This document shows positions 19,417 through 28,534 of a stretch of 64,000 bases of DNA, in pieces. This DNA is from G963666705 sp963666705 (GTDB taxonomy: Bacteria > Pseudomonadota > Alphaproteobacteria > CADEGL01). Under the pieces are notes generated by a model that made no database searches, was not told where the DNA came from, and saw only the letters and a program-made list of their open reading frames with translations. Position 1 is the stretch's first letter. The number at the start of each line of letters is the position of its first letter. A program made the position numbers and the translations under genes. The stretch is from the NCBI GenBank assembly GCA_963666705.2, contig CAXXKO010000001.1, positions 124,001 through 188,000 of the forward strand, read 5' to 3'.

Positions 19417-21136
19417 GGGCGGGCCGGGTCCGGGTGATGGCCCGGCTCAGCAATATCACGGGGCCGACGCCGACGAGGACGATAGTGAGTGCTGGCGCCG
19501 CCGCAGCGCCCAGCTGCTCGTCGGATACGAGCTCGAAGACCCGGATGGCCAGGGTGTCGAAATTGAACGGCCGGATGATGAGGGTGGCCGGCAGCTCCTT
19601 CATCACATCCACGAAGACGAGCATCGCCGCCGTCAGGAGGCTGCCCGAGATCATGGGGATGTGGATCACGGCAAGGGTGCGGCCGGGGCCACTGCCGAGG
19701 GTGCGGGCGGCGGCGTCCATGTTTCGCGTGACCTTGGCGAGGCCCGCCTCCGTCGCGTTGAAGGCGACGGCGAAGAAGCGCACCAGGTAGGCGAAGATCA
19801 CGGCGGCGATGGTGCCGCTCAGCACGAGCCCCGTGGAGACGTCGAAACGCGCGCGCATCCAGGCGTCGAGCGTATTGTCGAGCCAGGCGAAGGGCAGCAG
19901 CACGCCGACCGCGATCACGGCCCCTGGCACGGCATAGCCCATGCTCGCGAGGCGCGCGGCCATGACCATGACCCGCGTCGGCCTGAGGCGCAGTCCGTAG
20001 GCCACCAGGATCGCGAGGGAGACGGCGAGCACGGCCGCGATCACGGCCAGGGTCAGGCTGTTGAGCACGGTCCCGAGGAAGCGTGCATCCAGCTCCGCGC
20101 CGGCGCGTTCGAGGGTCCATCCGAGGAGCGCCGCGCCCGGCACCAGAAAGCCGAGCACCAGTGGCAGGAAGCACGCGAGGAAGGCCAGCGCCGCCCGCCC
20201 GCCCGAGAGCGTGTATCCCGGCAGGCGCTGCCGCCTGGCGACCATCCCGTGAAACTGGGCGCTGCCGCGTGAGCTGCGCTCGACCAGGACCAGGGCGAGG
20301 ACGAACAGCATCAAGAGGGCCGCGAGCTGCGCCGCCGCCGCCGGCTCCCCGAGACCGAGCCAGGTGCGGTAGATGCCGGTGGTGAAGGTATCCACGGCGA
20401 AGAACTGCACCGTGCCGAAATCGTTGAGGGTCTCCATGAGCGCGAGCGCCAGGCCGGCGGCGATCCCCGGCCGGGCGAGCGGCAGGGCCACGGTGAAGAA
20501 GCCGCGCCACGGCCCGCGGCCCAGCATCCGGCTCGCCTCCAGCACGCGCACGGACTGTTGCAGGAAGGCGGCGCGGGAGAGCAGGTAGACGTAGGGGTAG
20601 AGGACCAGGGTCAGCATGGCCATGGCCCCGCCGAGGGAGCGGATGGGCGGGAACCAGTAGTCCTGGCGGGTCCAGCCGAACAGCTCGCGCAAGCCGGTCT
20701 GCACCGGCCCCGCGAAATCGAGCAGGCCCGTATAGGTATAGGCGATCACATAGGCCGGCATGGCGATGGGCAGGAGGAGCGCCCACTCGAACCAGCGCCG
20801 GCCGGGGAACCGGCACATGGTCACGAGCCAGGCGGTGCCGACGCCGATGACCAGCACCCCCGAGCCGACGCCGAGAAAGAGCCAGACCGTGTTGCCCACG
20901 TAGCGCGGCAGCACCGTCGCGGCGAGATGGCGCCAGATCTCGCCGGTGGGCGCGAAGACGAAGCCGGCCACCACCACCACCGGCAACGAAACGAGGCCCG
21001 CGACCGCGAGCGTCAACACGGTCCACCGGTTGAGCCCGGGCGCGGTGAAGCTCCTGCTCCGGCCGACGGCTTCATTTGCCCGGCCGACGGCTTCACTTGA
21101 AATGGGGGGCGTGGTCACGATCGGCGCTGCGTCCAT
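19409..21136 (-). CDS. FbpB-type iron ABC transporter permease (fused two-domain)
   Basis: 575-aa inner-membrane permease with about 12 helices, made of two homologous halves as in FbpB/SfuB. The coupling EAA-like loops are EASRMLGRGPWRGFFTVALPLARPG in the first half and KVTRNMDAAARTLGSGPGRTLAVIHIPM in the second. It forms a two-gene unit with the ATPase. The pair is inserted between tatA and scpB, genes that are normally adjacent in alphaproteobacteria. Confidence 0.9.
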
Positions 21137-21213
21137 CCTGTGATTCGCGGGCCGGATCGGACCGGCGAGTTCCGCCGCACTCTCTTTCGCATTTCCGCGC
21201 CCCGGCCCTCGCC

Positions 21214-21362
21214 CTTCGACAGGCTCAGGATGAGGCCCTCATGCCGAGGCGCCCCTTCACCAGCCCGCCGAAGGACGCAGCATAAGGCCCTCATGCCGAG
21301 GCGCCCCTTCACCAGCCCGCCAAAGGACGCAGCATAAGGCCCTCATGCTGAGCTTGTCGAAG
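21214..21362. repeat. palindrome-bounded repeat with 52-bp tandem units
   Basis: The block lies between the iron-type permease gene and scpB. A 52-bp unit starting AGGCCCTCATGCCGAGG is repeated at 21233-21284 and 21285-21336 with one visible difference, and a partial third unit begins at 21337. The whole is bracketed by near-perfect inverted arms of about 21 bp (CTTCGACAGGCTCAGG on the left; complement of CTGAGCTTGTCGAAG on the right). Related arms recur at 34061-34130. No gene is seen in 21137-21463. Confidence 0.8.
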
Positions 21363-21463
21363 TATGAGGGCCGACGGTGCGTCCGAGCGACTGGGTACTA
21401 GGTATTTGAAATAATTGGCAGGTACAAGACCATCGTGGCGGCCGCCACCGCACGGGCCGGTCC

Positions 21464-22093
21464 TCAGAGCTCCTCTTCCGGCTCTTCGCCCGGATATTCC
21501 TCCGCGTCCGCGCCCTCCTCGGCCGAGACTCCCCCGGCGATCGGGCCGATGGCGCCGAGGGCAGGCCCCTTGTCGAGAAGGCCCGCGGCCTTCAGCTCCC
21601 CCATGCCCGGCAGGTCCTCCAGGCTGGCGAGGCTGAAATGCGAGAGGAACGGGTCCGTGGTCAGCCAGGTGAGCGGCCGGCCCGGGGTCTGACGGCGGCG
21701 GCCGGGCCGGATCCAGCCGATCTCGAGCAGCGCATCGATGGTGCCGCGGCTCACGCTCACCCCCCGGATTTCCTCGATCTCGCCGCGCGTGACCGGCTGG
21801 TGGTAGGCGATGATGGCCAGGGTTTCGAGTCCCGCGCGGGAGAGCTTGCGCTGTACGGTCTGCTCGGTGCGCAGGAAGGGGGCGAGGTCGGGCGCCGTGC
21901 GCAGCGCCCAGCGCCCACCCACTTCGACCAGGTTGACGCCGCGCCCGGCATAGTGGCCGCCCAGCGCCTCGATAAGGCGGGGCAGCTCGGCGCCGTCCGG
22001 CAGGCGCGCGATCAGGCTTTCCGCGTCGAGCGGCTCGACGGCGGCGAACAGGACCGCCTCCAGGATGCGCAGATGCTGGGCCTGTTCGCTCAT
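21464..22093 (-). CDS. scpB: ScpB chromosome segregation/condensation protein
   Basis: 209-aa accessory subunit of the SMC-ScpAB condensin. It has tandem winged-helix domains with the family stretch LSRAGLETLAIIAYHQPVTRGEIEEIRGVSVS and the GRPLTWLTTDPFLSHFSL block (often GRPLLYGTT). An acidic tail (EEGADAEEYPGEEPEEEL) ends the protein. It overlaps scpA by 4 bp. Confidence 0.95.
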   Translation of the reverse strand: MSEQAQHLRILEAVLFAAVEPLDAESLIARLPDGAELPRLIEALGGHYAGRGVNLVEVGGRWALRTAPDLAPFLRTEQTVQRKLSRAGLETLAIIAYHQPVTRGEIEEIRGVSVSRGTIDALLEIGWIRPGRRRQTPGRPLTWLTTDPFLSHFSLASLEDLPGMGELKAAGLLDKGPALGAIGPIAGGVSAEEGADAEEYPGEEPEEEL

Positions 22094-22878
22094 TCGGGCT
22101 TTCTCGGGCGGCGCATGTAAATTGGGCCGAAGGCCGAGCCCTGGCGCAATTCGAGCTCGCCCGTGCGCGCCATCTCGAGGCTCGCGACCAGGGTGGAGGC
22201 GATGGCCGAGCGCATGGCGATCCCCGCCAGCAGGTCGGGCGGCAGGAAGCTGCCGAGGGTCTGCCAGTCGGGGATGCGGCCCAGCATATCGGCCAGCCTA
22301 TCCATCGCATCGTCTATCGAGTAGAGGGTGACCGGCTCGATATGGAGGACGCCGCCCTCCGCCCGCTGTTTCTGTCGCGCATAAGCGGTCAGCAGCTCGT
22401 AGAGCGAGACGTCGTAGAGCTTGCGGGAGATGACGGTGATGCCCTCGGGCGCGCCGCGCCCATGGACGTCGAGGCCGAGGCGGGGCCGCGCCATGAGGCG
22501 GGCGCCGACGTCGCGCATGGCCTCGAGCCGGCGGAGCTGGAAGGCGAGCGCCGCCGCCATCTCCTCGCCGCTCGGCTCCTCGCCGGCCTCGTCCTCGGCG
22601 CGCGGCAGAAGCAGGCGCGACTTGAGGTAGGCGAGCCACGCCGCCATCACCAGGTAGTCGGCCGCGACCTCGAGGCGCAGCGAGCGCGCGCGCGAGATGA
22701 AGGCGAGGTATTGGTCCGCCAATTCGAGGATCGAGATGCGGGTCAGGTCGACCTTCTGCTGGCGCGAGAGCTCGAGCAGCAGGTCGATGGGCCCTTCGAA
22801 CCCATCGAGGTCGAGGACCAGACGGTCCTCCGGCGCGACCAGGGGTCCCTCGTCCTCGAATGGCGTCTCGGTCGTCAA
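22090..22878 (-). CDS. scpA: ScpA chromosome segregation/condensation protein
   Basis: 262-aa kleisin that bridges SMC heads. It has the N-terminal signature LDLDGFEGPIDLLLELSRQQKVDLTRISILELADQYL, then AADYLVMAAWLAYLKSRLLLP, and a C-terminal winged-helix segment (MARTGELELRQGSAFGPIYM). It lies directly upstream of scpB, as usual. Confidence 0.95.
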   Translation of the reverse strand: MTTETPFEDEGPLVAPEDRLVLDLDGFEGPIDLLLELSRQQKVDLTRISILELADQYLAFISRARSLRLEVAADYLVMAAWLAYLKSRLLLPRAEDEAGEEPSGEEMAAALAFQLRRLEAMRDVGARLMARPRLGLDVHGRGAPEGITVISRKLYDVSLYELLTAYARQKQRAEGGVLHIEPVTLYSIDDAMDRLADMLGRIPDWQTLGSFLPPDLLAGIAMRSAIASTLVASLEMARTGELELRQGSAFGPIYMRRPRKPE

Positions 22879-22887
22879 TTGCGAGTC

Positions 22888-23580
22888 CTAGCCATGGCCG
22901 GTCAAGAATGCGACCAGCCTGAAGAGATAATCCACCGGCCCGCCGATCAGCCATCTGAAGATATCGAGGTCCACGCCGAGCCGGCCGCCGATGAACGGCA
23001 GAATAAACAATGCGCCGATAATTATGAACATCCCAAAGCGCTCGAGCCGCGCGAGCGGGAGCGCAAGGTGCCGCGGCAGCAAGCCGACCGCGACCCGGCC
23101 GCCGTCGAGCGGTGGCAGCGGCAACATGTTGAAGACGGCCAGGACCAGGTTGATGAGGACCGAGTTGCTCAGGTTGTCGGCGGCCCAGGCGCCGATCTCG
23201 GGCGGCAGGTACGCAACCAGGTGGAACAGCAGCGCCGAGGCGACGGCGAGGCCGATGTTCGTGCCGGGGCCGGCGGCGGCGACCAGCACCATGTCGCGCC
23301 TGGGCCGGCGCAGACGGCTGAAATTGACCGGCACCGGCTTGGCCCAGCCGAACAGGAAGGGTGCTTTCGCGATCAGCAGCAGGGCCGGCAGCAGGACGGT
23401 CCCGAACGGGTCGATATGGCGCAGGGGGTTGAAGCTCACGCGGCCCATGCGATAGGCGGTGTCGTCGCCCAGGCGCCAGGCCACGAACCCGTGCGCCGCC
23501 TCGTGCAGGGTGATGGCGAGGAGGACCGGCAGCACCCAGACCGAGGCGATATAGAGGCTGGAGCTGGGATCGAAGCTCAT
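22888..23580 (-). CDS. site-2 protease family (M50) membrane metalloprotease
   Basis: 230-aa intramembrane protease homologue. The zinc motif HEAAH is at about residues 26-30 (LLAITLHEAAHGFVAW), and the second metal-site region is VFNMLPLPPLDGGRV near 155. There are about five or six membrane segments and no PDZ domain, matching the small bacterial S2P-like group. The substrate is unknown. It lies between scpA and nagZ, one base from the nagZ stop. Confidence 0.9.
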   Translation of the reverse strand: MSFDPSSSLYIASVWVLPVLLAITLHEAAHGFVAWRLGDDTAYRMGRVSFNPLRHIDPFGTVLLPALLLIAKAPFLFGWAKPVPVNFSRLRRPRRDMVLVAAAGPGTNIGLAVASALLFHLVAYLPPEIGAWAADNLSNSVLINLVLAVFNMLPLPPLDGGRVAVGLLPRHLALPLARLERFGMFIIIGALFILPFIGGRLGVDLDIFRWLIGGPVDYLFRLVAFLTGHG

Positions 23581-24621
23581 TCAGCCCTGCCTCACGCCGA
23601 GCAGATCGTCGAGACGGGCCAGAAGCGCGTCCTCGTCAACCGCCTCGGCACCGGCCCGCCGCTTGGCTTCCGCGCCCGCGAGGCGCCCGGCCGCCCGCGC
23701 CGTCATCGGGCGAGCTTCGGCGGCCACCGTCGCCATCTCACCGAGATCGCCGCTGCAGTGCAGGGCCAGGTCGCAGCCCGCCGCCAGTGCCGCCGCCGCC
23801 CGCCGGCCGACCGGGCCGTCGAGCGCCGCCATGCCCAGATCGTCGGAGATCAGCACGCCGTCGAAGCCGATCTCGCCGCGGATCACATCCGCGACGATCG
23901 CCGGCGAGGTGGTGGCGGGCCGCGCCCCGTCGAGCGCCGTGTACAGCACGTGGGCGGTCATGGCCCAGGGCATATCGCGGAGGGCCCGGAAGGGCGCGAA
24001 ATCGACCGCCGACAGCGCGGCCCGGGACGCCTCGACCACGGGCAGCTCGCGGTGGCTGTCGGTGTGGGCGCGGCCGTGCCCGGGGATATGCTTGATCACC
24101 GGCGACACGCCGCCGGCAAGGAGCCCCTCGGCCACCGCCCGGCCGAGCGCGGTCACCGTCCCGGCATCGGCGCCGTGGGCGCGGTCGCCGATGATTGCGT
24201 GGGCGCTCGCCTGGGGCACGTCGAGGACGGGGGCGCAATCGACGGTGATGCCGAGCGCCGCGAGCTCGATCGCCATCAGATGCCCATTGGCCCGGGCGGC
24301 GACGGCCGCGCCCATCGGATCGGATTCGGCCAGCCGGGCGAACCGCGCCGCCGCCGGCGCCGCCCGCCAGTGTGGCGGGCGCAGCCGGACGACGCGTCCC
24401 CCCTCCTGGTCGATCAGCACGGGGGCGCCCTGGCGGCCGACGGCCTCCCGCAATTCGGCGACGAGGGCGCGCACCTGATCCGGCGCCTCGCAATTGCGCT
24501 CGAACAGGATGAAGCCGAGCGGGCCGGTGTCGCGGAAGAACCGGCGCTCGTCGTCGCCCAGGCGCGGGCCGGCGCAGCCGAAGACCACGGCCAGGGGCGC
24601 CCCGTCATTCGGGCCGGACAA
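23581..24621 (-). CDS. nagZ: beta-N-acetylhexosaminidase (GH3)
   Basis: 346-aa cytoplasmic enzyme of peptidoglycan recycling that removes GlcNAc from anhydro-muropeptides. Visible are the KHIPGHGRAHTDSHRELPVV loop that carries the His/Asp catalytic dyad, LISDDLGMAAL with the nucleophile Asp, and LIDQEGGRVVRLRPPHW. Its start overlaps the SPOR gene by 17 bp. Confidence 0.95.
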   Translation of the reverse strand: MSGPNDGAPLAVVFGCAGPRLGDDERRFFRDTGPLGFILFERNCEAPDQVRALVAELREAVGRQGAPVLIDQEGGRVVRLRPPHWRAAPAAARFARLAESDPMGAAVAARANGHLMAIELAALGITVDCAPVLDVPQASAHAIIGDRAHGADAGTVTALGRAVAEGLLAGGVSPVIKHIPGHGRAHTDSHRELPVVEASRAALSAVDFAPFRALRDMPWAMTAHVLYTALDGARPATTSPAIVADVIRGEIGFDGVLISDDLGMAALDGPVGRRAAAALAAGCDLALHCSGDLGEMATVAAEARPMTARAAGRLAGAEAKRRAGAEAVDEDALLARLDDLLGVRQG

Positions 24622-25537
24622 CTAGGCACCCCAGGCCGCGTACCTTGAGCTGGACACAGAGCGAGGCGGCCGCCGTCCTGTCCGCCAGCGGCCCCGCGCG
24701 CAGGCGGTAGAAGATGCCCTTCTCGGACCCGAGGTCGGCGCGCTGGATCTCGAGGACCAGGGCGCCGAGGAGGTCGGGATGGGCGCGCCTGAAACGCTCC
24801 CACTCCGAGAGCGCCTTGGCCTCCGAGCGCAGGGCCGCGATCTGGACGCGCCATCGGGCGCTCAGGTCCGCGACCGCCGCCGCTTCGATCGTGGCCGAGC
24901 CCGCTTCCGGCACGATCGCCAGCTCCGGCGCCGGCGCCGCCGGCGCGGGCGCGGGAACCAGGATCGGCGCCACCTCGAGCGGGGGTACCGGCGGCAGCAG
25001 CGGCTCCGGCGCGCTCGGGACCGGCGGCGCGGCCTCCGCCGCCCCCTCCTCCGCCTCGACGGCCTCGAGCAGCTCGGCGATGCTCGAGGGCGGCGGCGGC
25101 ACGGGCGGCGCGGTCGGGGAAATCTCCCGCACCTCGACCTCCATCGCCGCCATGGCCTCTTCCTCCTCCTCGGTCGGGCGCGGCAGGGGGGCCTCCGGCG
25201 GCGGCAGGATGACCTCGACCCGCGGCCCCTCCTCCTCGTTCGCGATGGTGTCGTAGATTTCCTTGTCCTGATGCGGGATCTGCATGCCGCCCGGTTGCTC
25301 GGGCCGGATCTTGGTCGGCCGCCCGTCGGCGCGGATCAAGGGGGCGACGCTCTCCGTCCCGGCGCGGATGCCGAAGGTGTAGGCATACCAGACCACGACG
25401 GTGAACCCGGCGAGGGCGAGGAAAGCGACCGCGCCGGTGAGAAGGCGCATACGCCGGGACGGCCCCCGGCCCGAATTCTCATAGGATTCGGCGAGGGGCT
25501 CGCGATATCCGGGGTAGAGGTTCCGATCCGAAGGCAT
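24605..25537 (-). CDS. SPOR domain-containing cell-division/envelope protein
   Basis: 310-aa inner-membrane protein with one N-terminal helix (LLTGAVAFLALAGFTVVVWYAY, about residues 32-53). A long Pro/Glu/Ala-rich periplasmic linker follows. A C-terminal SPOR domain (about 228-310) starts WRVQIAALRSEAKALSEWERF and contains FYRLRAGPLADRTAAASLCVQLKVRG. SPOR domains bind denuded septal glycan. The start codon overlaps the argS stop by one base (TGATG). Confidence 0.92.
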   Translation of the reverse strand: MPSDRNLYPGYREPLAESYENSGRGPSRRMRLLTGAVAFLALAGFTVVVWYAYTFGIRAGTESVAPLIRADGRPTKIRPEQPGGMQIPHQDKEIYDTIANEEEGPRVEVILPPPEAPLPRPTEEEEEAMAAMEVEVREISPTAPPVPPPPSSIAELLEAVEAEEGAAEAAPPVPSAPEPLLPPVPPLEVAPILVPAPAPAAPAPELAIVPEAGSATIEAAAVADLSARWRVQIAALRSEAKALSEWERFRRAHPDLLGALVLEIQRADLGSEKGIFYRLRAGPLADRTAAASLCVQLKVRGLGCLVVRPE

Positions 25538-27315
25538 CAGCGCAGCTCATCCACCGGTTCGACACCGAAGATCTCGAGGCCCGAGGCGATCACCAGCGCC
25601 ACCCCCCGCACCATGGCGAGGCGCGCCACCGTCAGCTCCTCGTCCTCGGATATGATGAAGCGCAGCTCGATATCCTTGTTGCCCCGGGACCATAGGCTGT
25701 GAAACGCCGCGGCCAGTTCCGCGAGGAAGAACGCCAGGCGGTGGGGCTCGTGCGCCTCGGCGGCCATCTCCACCTGCCGCGGCCAGCCCGCGACGAGCTT
25801 GATCAAACCAAGCTCCGCCGGGTCGGTCAAGCGGTCGAGGGCGGCGCCCGCGAGGGCTGGCGCCCCGGTGTCGAGCCCGGGGAAGGCCGCGCGGGCATTG
25901 CGCAAGGCCGATTGCGCGCGCGCGTGGGCGTATTGGACGTAGAAGACCGGGTTGTCGAGGGATTGCTCGGTCGCCTTCAAGAGGTCGAAATCGAGCGGCG
26001 CGTCGTTCCTGCGCGTGAGCATCATGAACCGCACCACGTCCCGGCCCACCTTGTCGGTCACGTCGCGCAAGGTGACGAAGGTGCCCGCGCGCTTCGACAT
26101 GCGCGCGGGCTTGCCGCCCTCGAGCAGGTTGACGAGCTGGCACAGCTTCACGTCGAGCGCGCCCTTCCCTCCGGTGATGGCCGTGACACCCGCCTTCATG
26201 CGCTTGACGTAGCCGCCATGGTCGGCGCCCCAGACGTCGATCATGGTGGCGAAGCCGCGCCGGTATTTGTCCAGGTGGTTGGCGATGTCGCTCGCGAAAT
26301 AGGTCCAGCTCCCGTCCGACTTGCGGAGCGGGCGGTCCACGTCGTCGCCGAAGGCGGTGGCGCGGAACAGGGTCTGTGGCCTCGGCTCCCAGTCCTCGGG
26401 CAGCTTGCCCTTGGGCGGCTCGAGCACACCCGTATAGATGTGCCCCCCGGCCTCGAGCGCCGCCAGCACCTCCTCGACCCGCCCGGCCTCGACCAGCGCG
26501 CGCTCGGAGGTGAAGACCGCCTGCTCGATGCCGAGCGCCCGCAGATCCTCGCGGATGACCACCATCATGGCATCGACCGCGAAGTCCCGCACCAGGGGCA
26601 GCCACTCATCGAGCGCCGAATCCTTGAGCGCCGCGCCGTGCGCTCGGGCGAGCGCGCGGCCCACCGGCTCGAGGTACTCCCCCCGGTAGGCCCATCCCTT
26701 GCCCGGGAAGCGGCTCGCGAACGCCGCTTCCGTGGCCTCCTCGCCCAGCGCCTCCAGGTAGCGGAAATATGCGGAATAGGCGAGCTGGTCGATCTGGGCG
26801 CCGGCATCGTTGATATAGTATTCGCGGGTCACCGCGTAGCCGACCTTCTCGAGGAGGGCCGAGAGCGCGTCGCCGATCACGGCGCCCCGGGCGTGCCCCA
26901 CATGGAGCGGCCCGGTGGGGTTGGTCGAGACGTATTCGACGTTGACCGCCGCGCCCGCGCCATTGTTCGAATCGCCATGGCGCACGCCGGCTCGCAGGGC
27001 CTCGGCCAGACGCGCGTGCCAGAACCCGTCCGCGAGCCGCAGGTTGACGAAGCCGGGGCCGGCGACCTCGGCCGCCGTCACGCCGCCCAGGCGCCGCAGC
27101 CTTTCCGCCAGACCCAGGGCGATGTCCCGTGGCGGCATCCGCGCCGGCTTGGCGAGCACCATGGCGGCGTTGGTCGAGAGGTCGCCATGGCTCGCATCAC
27201 GCGGCGGCTCGACCGTCACGCGGTCGGTATCGAGGCCGGCGGGCAGCGCGCCAGCTTTTGAGAGCGCTTCTATCTCTATCAGAATTAAATCGCGAAACTG
27301 ACTGAAAACATTCAT
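25537..27315 (-). CDS. argS: arginyl-tRNA synthetase
   Basis: 592-aa class I enzyme. The HIGH-type motif appears as PLHVGHARGAVIGDAL, and the KMSKS-type region as ARMSKRAGTFVTLRD. The N-terminal Add-1 domain and the C-terminal DALR anticodon domain (YVQYAHARAQSAL to SLWSRGNKD) are present. Length is normal. It leads the argS-SPOR-nagZ-S2P-scpAB run. Confidence 0.97.
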   Translation of the reverse strand: MNVFSQFRDLILIEIEALSKAGALPAGLDTDRVTVEPPRDASHGDLSTNAAMVLAKPARMPPRDIALGLAERLRRLGGVTAAEVAGPGFVNLRLADGFWHARLAEALRAGVRHGDSNNGAGAAVNVEYVSTNPTGPLHVGHARGAVIGDALSALLEKVGYAVTREYYINDAGAQIDQLAYSAYFRYLEALGEEATEAAFASRFPGKGWAYRGEYLEPVGRALARAHGAALKDSALDEWLPLVRDFAVDAMMVVIREDLRALGIEQAVFTSERALVEAGRVEEVLAALEAGGHIYTGVLEPPKGKLPEDWEPRPQTLFRATAFGDDVDRPLRKSDGSWTYFASDIANHLDKYRRGFATMIDVWGADHGGYVKRMKAGVTAITGGKGALDVKLCQLVNLLEGGKPARMSKRAGTFVTLRDVTDKVGRDVVRFMMLTRRNDAPLDFDLLKATEQSLDNPVFYVQYAHARAQSALRNARAAFPGLDTGAPALAGAALDRLTDPAELGLIKLVAGWPRQVEMAAEAHEPHRLAFFLAELAAAFHSLWSRGNKDIELRFIISEDEELTVARLAMVRGVALVIASGLEIFGVEPVDELR

Positions 27316-27320
27316 TTATA

Positions 27321-28481
27321 TTAACTTCCGTCTCCATATATTCGAGCGTGCTCGTCGAGCGCATAGCGATCGGTCATCCCGGCGATATAATCCGCCACCA
27401 GGCGCGCCACGGCGGCGGCGTCCGATGTCCCCTCGATCGCGGCACCCCATTCGGCCGGCAACAGCCCAGGCTCAGATAGATAGCGCGAGAACAGCCCCTT
27501 GACCACTTCGTGCGCGCGCTCCGTCATGCGCTTGACGCGCTCGTGCCTGTACATGTGCTCGAAGAGGAAGCTCTTGAGCGTGCCCGCCTCGCGGCCGAGG
27601 TCGGCGCCGTGGCCAACGACGGGCCGGCCCAGCGCCCGCACCGCCTCGACGCTCGCGGGGGCCGCGGCCGCGAGGCGCACTTGGGTTTCGGCCAGCAGGT
27701 CGTCGATCATCAGGCCGATCAGGCGGCGCACGGTCTCGTTGGCGAGCCGCATGCGCTCGAGGCCGGGATGGTCGCGCAAAACCGCCCGCAGAATGGGGCC
27801 GACCAGGGGCACGTCCGCGAGGTCCGCGGCCGTGAACAGGCCCGCGCGCAGGCCGTCGTCGAGGTCGTGGCTGTTGTAGGCGATATCGTCGGCGAGCGCG
27901 GCCACCTGCGCCTCCGGCCCTGGCCAGGTGTGAAGCTCCAGGTCGTGGCGCGCCACATAGGCCTTGATAGCGTCCGGCGCATCGCCCCCGAGCGGCCCGT
28001 TATGCTTGGCGATGCCCTCCAGGGTCTCCCATGTGAGGTTGAGGCCGTCGAAACCGGCATAGCGTCGCTCCAGGGCCGTCACCAGGCGCAGCCCGTGGGC
28101 GTTGTGGTCGAAGCCGCCGTGGGGCCGCATCACCGCGGCCAGGGCATCCTCGCCGGCATGGCCGAACGGGGTATGGCCGAGGTCGTGGGCGAGGGCGAGG
28201 GCCTCGGCCAGGTCCTCGTCGAGGCCCAGGCGGCGGCAGATCGAGCGCGCGATCTGCGAGACCTCGAGGCTGTGGGTGAGGCGGGTGCGGTAGTGGTCGC
28301 CCTCGTGATAGACGAAGACCTGGGTCTTGTACTGGAGGCGCCGGAAGGCGGTCGAATGGATGATACGGTCGCGGTCGCGCTGGAAGGCGGTCCGGGTCGG
28401 GCTCTCGGGCTCCGGGTAGAGCCGCCCTCGGCTTCGCCCGGGCATGGAGGCGTAGGGCGCGAGGCGGGTGGCCGCTGTCAT
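27321..28481 (-). CDS. dgt: deoxyguanosinetriphosphate triphosphohydrolase-like protein
   Basis: 386-aa HD-domain enzyme that cleaves dGTP (or other dNTPs) to the nucleoside and triphosphate. HD-domain metal residues are visible in RTRLTHSLEVSQIAR, ALAHDLGHTPFGHAGED and LADDIAYNSHDLDDGL. The ISNCY element ends 53 bp upstream of its start, so its upstream promoter region has been replaced or moved. A TATATA lies about 20 bp upstream of the start. Confidence 0.95.
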   Translation of the reverse strand: MTAATRLAPYASMPGRSRGRLYPEPESPTRTAFQRDRDRIIHSTAFRRLQYKTQVFVYHEGDHYRTRLTHSLEVSQIARSICRRLGLDEDLAEALALAHDLGHTPFGHAGEDALAAVMRPHGGFDHNAHGLRLVTALERRYAGFDGLNLTWETLEGIAKHNGPLGGDAPDAIKAYVARHDLELHTWPGPEAQVAALADDIAYNSHDLDDGLRAGLFTAADLADVPLVGPILRAVLRDHPGLERMRLANETVRRLIGLMIDDLLAETQVRLAAAAPASVEAVRALGRPVVGHGADLGREAGTLKSFLFEHMYRHERVKRMTERAHEVVKGLFSRYLSEPGLLPAEWGAAIEGTSDAAAVARLVADYIAGMTDRYALDEHARIYGDGS

Positions 28482-28534
28482 GACGCGATGCTATATAGAT
28501 TCGCGCGGGCGCGGGCAACGGATCGCCGTTGCCC

